Shown: one piece after another, positions 56,801-61,135 of the stretch
Layout: each line of letters starts with the position of its first letter
How positions within the stretch are numbered: the stretch's first letter is position 1
Assembly (NCBI GenBank): GCA_007844125.1
Contig: CM017561.1
Coordinates: 27,108,193-27,172,192 of the forward strand
DNA: 64,000 nt
Direction of reading: 5' to 3'
Source: Sinonovacula constricta
Lineage: Eukaryota; Mollusca; Bivalvia; Cardiida; Solecurtidae
Program-made: the position numbers and the translations under genes
The notes under the pieces: model-generated
Databases searched by the model: none
Told to the model about the DNA's origin: nothing
Seen by the model: only the letters and a program-made list of their open reading frames with translations

Positions 56801-59800
56801 GAAAACCTAGATAGAATAGTCACCTGTTGACCCATCAGTTACTCCACCTCACTCTATTTATGCTTTGTCAGATTACATGTATCTCGAAAATAGTGAGCGT
56901 TCATGGTCTAGTGGTTAAGACGTTGGACTCCAGATCGGAGGGTCCCGGGTTCAAACCTCAAAACTGACCACGTGATGTTAGTCCTTAAGCAAGACTTTTT
57001 ACTCACATTGCTCCAGGTATTCAGTACCTGAGTACTGGTTCTACTCAGGAAGTGGACAGTCGAGAGGGATTAATATAAGTTAAAAGAACTTGTTTCCCAA
57101 TCGACTAAAAATAAATAGGTTTAAACTAAAAATAGTTCCTGTACTTGCAAAAAAGTGCAATGTATTATTCAGCAATATCATCCACAATGATTTTTGCCTA
57201 TTTATAGTCTTTAATAAAAGTTGTAAATATTGTTGCATCTGAGAAGTTTTAGAGAAAGTATTGGACATGAGCAGCATTCATGAACACAATTTTAAACACT
57301 GGACCTATGGTTCACCAGCCTGAAAAAACTTGCTAGACTGGTGGAGTCTTTACAAGAACAATATTATTTTTTTTGATTATGATGGCTAGAAAATATTGCA
57401 ACATCATTGTAAAACCATTTTTTTTTTTACACAAAGCCATTTTTTTTTTACACAAAGCCATAACATAGACAGCTGCAAATCATGGTTTGAATTTTTTTTA
57501 AAAGACCTTAAATAGGCTTTTTTACTCGGAGTGGTAGAAAATAATTGTCCTCATTTTTTTTTATAGATTTGATGTTTGTTGCTGTATTAATCATTCTGAT
57601 CTCATTTTTCTTGAAAACATGATTCTCAAGCTTCTATAGGCCTCCTATTCGTACAATGTAAACAACTGGCACTATGCAAATGTATCCTGTTCTCTGATTG
57701 GTCAGGTCCTTGGAAATGCTTTTTTTAGGCTAGTTGTTGATTGGTCAGTTATAGTTACATGTAAACTGGTTGAGATTGTGACTGTGTGTGTTTGCTGTCA
57801 CAAATAAAAGCTTGCATTTTACCCAGAGATTGCATGTTTAAGTATGGTACAGGTTTAAATAAATTGGAAAAAAATATTTTTGTCTGTACTAGATCTTTGT
57901 ATCTTGATATCTGATTGACCTACAAGCAGATTGTGAGGAGTTTTGCAATATCAGGACTTTTCAGTTTTACCAGCAAATGAATTAAACTTGACTTATGAAT
58001 TTAACAAACATATCTATTTGTAAACTTTTTAGTGAAAAGGTAAAAGAATACCACAAACACAGCCTTTAGGCACACAAACATTGAAAGTAGGTTTACTTCG
58101 CAAACAAGTTGCTAAAAAACATGGTGAAATATTGATTTATAAATATGTAAAATTACTAGATTGAAACAAAAATAGTAGTTTTAATCCAAGATCCACTACT
58201 TTTTGAGGAAGACTGTATAAGTATGTTGTAAAAACTGAGTGAGGGTGAGACGGATGAAAAAGTAACAAAAGATACAGGAAGTGGGAGTGAGTAGGGAAAA
58301 TAGAAGAAAAGAGAAAGTTAAGTATCAAAATTGTAATGTTCTGATGCCATTGTCTTTTGAATCAGTGTAAACACGGTTTTTACATTTTTTGTAACATCCC
58401 TCTAACCAATGACACTGACAGATTGCAAAAAGTGCATGATTGTCTTGTATTTCCATTAATCAAGGTGGATGAGAAGGATACTCACTTTGATATGAAGAAA
58501 TACCTCAACCTTCCATTCCTCATTGATGACCTCAATGACCCCAGCAACATCAACCGTATTCCCAAGAACCTGATGTTTAAAGCCAATGAGAGGGAGTCAC
58601 TCACAATCACAACCATGCTGTGTTCCGGCAAGTTCACACAGAATGGTATGTGCATGGGGAACCAGCCTATCTACTTCAAAGCTTATTTTTGCAATTGTAT
58701 TAAATAGTTTTATCAGAAAGTAATCTTTGTTTTGTCTTCCCAATTCTAAATATTCTTGACAAGTTTTTATCTAGCAAAAGCGCACTTAGTTTTGTAAACA
58801 GCATGTTGCAGGTATAGCAGATGACTTACACCTGAGAACTGTGAAATTTGGACTGAATCTTCCGGTTTTACCTAACAACAATTTCTGTTTTCCAGGTGAT
58901 CTACTTGGCATCCTAAACTGGCGAGGGGACAGAGGTAAAATCTCGGAGAATCTCCAAAAACTGTGCCGCATGCAGGGCGAAGAAATTGTCAAGGTACTTT
59001 GATGTGTGGCTAGGGGTCACAGGGTAAAAGACAGACCAACACTGAACAAAAATAACTATTTGTTCCGCTATTTCTTTCAGTTATCCAATCAAAATACTGC
59101 TTGTGAAACTGTAATAGCTTGGTAGTTGATTAACCGTTTAACATTTTCATGTAACATTGGATTAAGTTATCCAATCAAAATACTGCTTGTGAAACTGTAA
59201 TAGTTTGGTAGTTGATTAACCGTTTAACATTTTTATGTAACATTGGATTATTAAATCAAAAGACAAACTATTTTCCATTATTCAACTCACAGAATTTGAC
59301 CTTCTAAATTCTGAAGCTTGTTTACATAGAAATGGCTGAGGAGTGCATATTGTCATGGTATTCTGACACAACTTAATACACATATATTTAAGAGTAATAA
59401 ACAATAAATGTCATGCTTGTATATTGTTTGTTAATGTTTTTAGGGATTGGGATTAGCCGGCATTTTTTGCCGATACTGCGCAGCGACATTTCTATCATTA
59501 TAGCACAGGGGCACTTAACTTATGAGGTGCCCAGGGACTGAACCCGGCCGGTCCATTATACTGACACCAACGAGTCAGGCGTAATGCTGTCCCCTTAGCC
59601 TCGAGCGTTAGGAGGGAAGCCACTACTACCAACTTTGAAGTCTTTGGTTTGACCCGGCCGGGGTTCGAACCCACAACCTCCCGATCTGCAAGCCGACGCT
59701 TAATGTTTTTAAGTTGATCATTTATGAATTTGTATAGAAAGATACAAGATTATAAATATCAAGTTTGTTTTGAGAAGCAAAAAATATTTTTGGATACTTT

Positions 59801-61102
59801 ATTTTTCTTCCCTTTCAGTTTTTACATGACATCCTGGATGCCCTGTTTGAGTTACTGGTCGAAGAGAAGGACAGAGAGGACCTTTCCCATCAGATTTTCC
59901 ATGCCCTGGTATAACAGGATCGATCACAATTTTGTCTAAAATATCCCATACCATCATATATGTACATTTTGCTTTGATCAACTCTCCTGTTAATTTCATA
60001 TGGAGGTTTTGTTTTATTGACAGGCTGTATGGAGTTTAACATCGATATTTCCTGTCTATGAAATGCAACTTCAAAGAGATTGTCGGCTCGTATCAAAGCT
60101 GTGTTGTTTTATCGGCTCTACTATGAAATCCTTTGATCTGCATGGAAGTGTGCACAGGACAGCTGGGTGAAATTGTTAGATGATGCAAACATTCAGAAAT
60201 ATGATACAAGAGATAAAACTAGCAAGTCATTTATAAATTATGGAATAATTTCACGTTGGTTAGACAAAAGCATACAATGGCGCTATCTCGTTCATATTGT
60301 CCGTCAACCTCCTACTTGGAGAGCTCATCTAGACGCATGGCGTCCCAAAAATCGGCAGAATCAGTCTAGAAAAAATGTCCCAAGGCCTTACACCTACAGA
60401 ATGGCCTCACCCCAACTCCTTAATGATAAAATCGGGTTAAAAAGTGCGGCGATTACACGAGTGAATACGGTATTACTTTTTTGTCATAAATAGCTACCAG
60501 CTTTCTCAAATAAAAGTAATGTATTAGTTATCTCCCTTGTTTGATAGTTATTTTCTAAGAAATATTATTATCTATATTAATATTGTTATTTAAATGTTCA
60601 TGCAATATTGTTACTTACCTATATTCACAGACTATGATTTATGTGCATGTTACATTTTAAACCATTCTCAGTAGATAAAAAAAATATGAAAAATTAATTA
60701 TTTTACTACTCTATGTGTACACTAATGCTAAGGAGATACCTGATCTACTTTTTTAACCTAAGACCATGTCATTTTGTGCCTATAAATTTTTTTGAGCCAA
60801 GAGAAGGATTTCTAATACAGAAATGAATTTATTTTCTTTTATTCTGTTATAAATTTGTTAATAATTGATAAAATAATGATTCATTAAAGTTCTTGCACCA
60901 AACTGATCTCAAACTCTTTAATTTAACAACTGTTGTGATATTGATTGAAAAGTATTCAGGCCCTTTATTTTGTGTTTTTTTTTTATTCCAGGTGACTATT
61001 TTCACCCTGATTCACCATCAGAGGTTTGAGACGTTCAAACCCATCTTAGACGCATACATTAGTGAGGTCTTTGCAGCCCCTCTTGTACATAAGTGAGTGG
61101 CA

Positions 61103-61135
<33 letters not shown>

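Noticed and set aside
56895..56970. tRNA-Trp gene (CCA loop)
   Set aside because: Fused to a non-tRNA body typical of a SINE and with a poorly pairing acceptor stem.
60167..60493. 108-codon frame in intron 20
   Set aside because: No recognisable domain, no splice context, and it interrupts a well-supported exon 20 to 21 junction.
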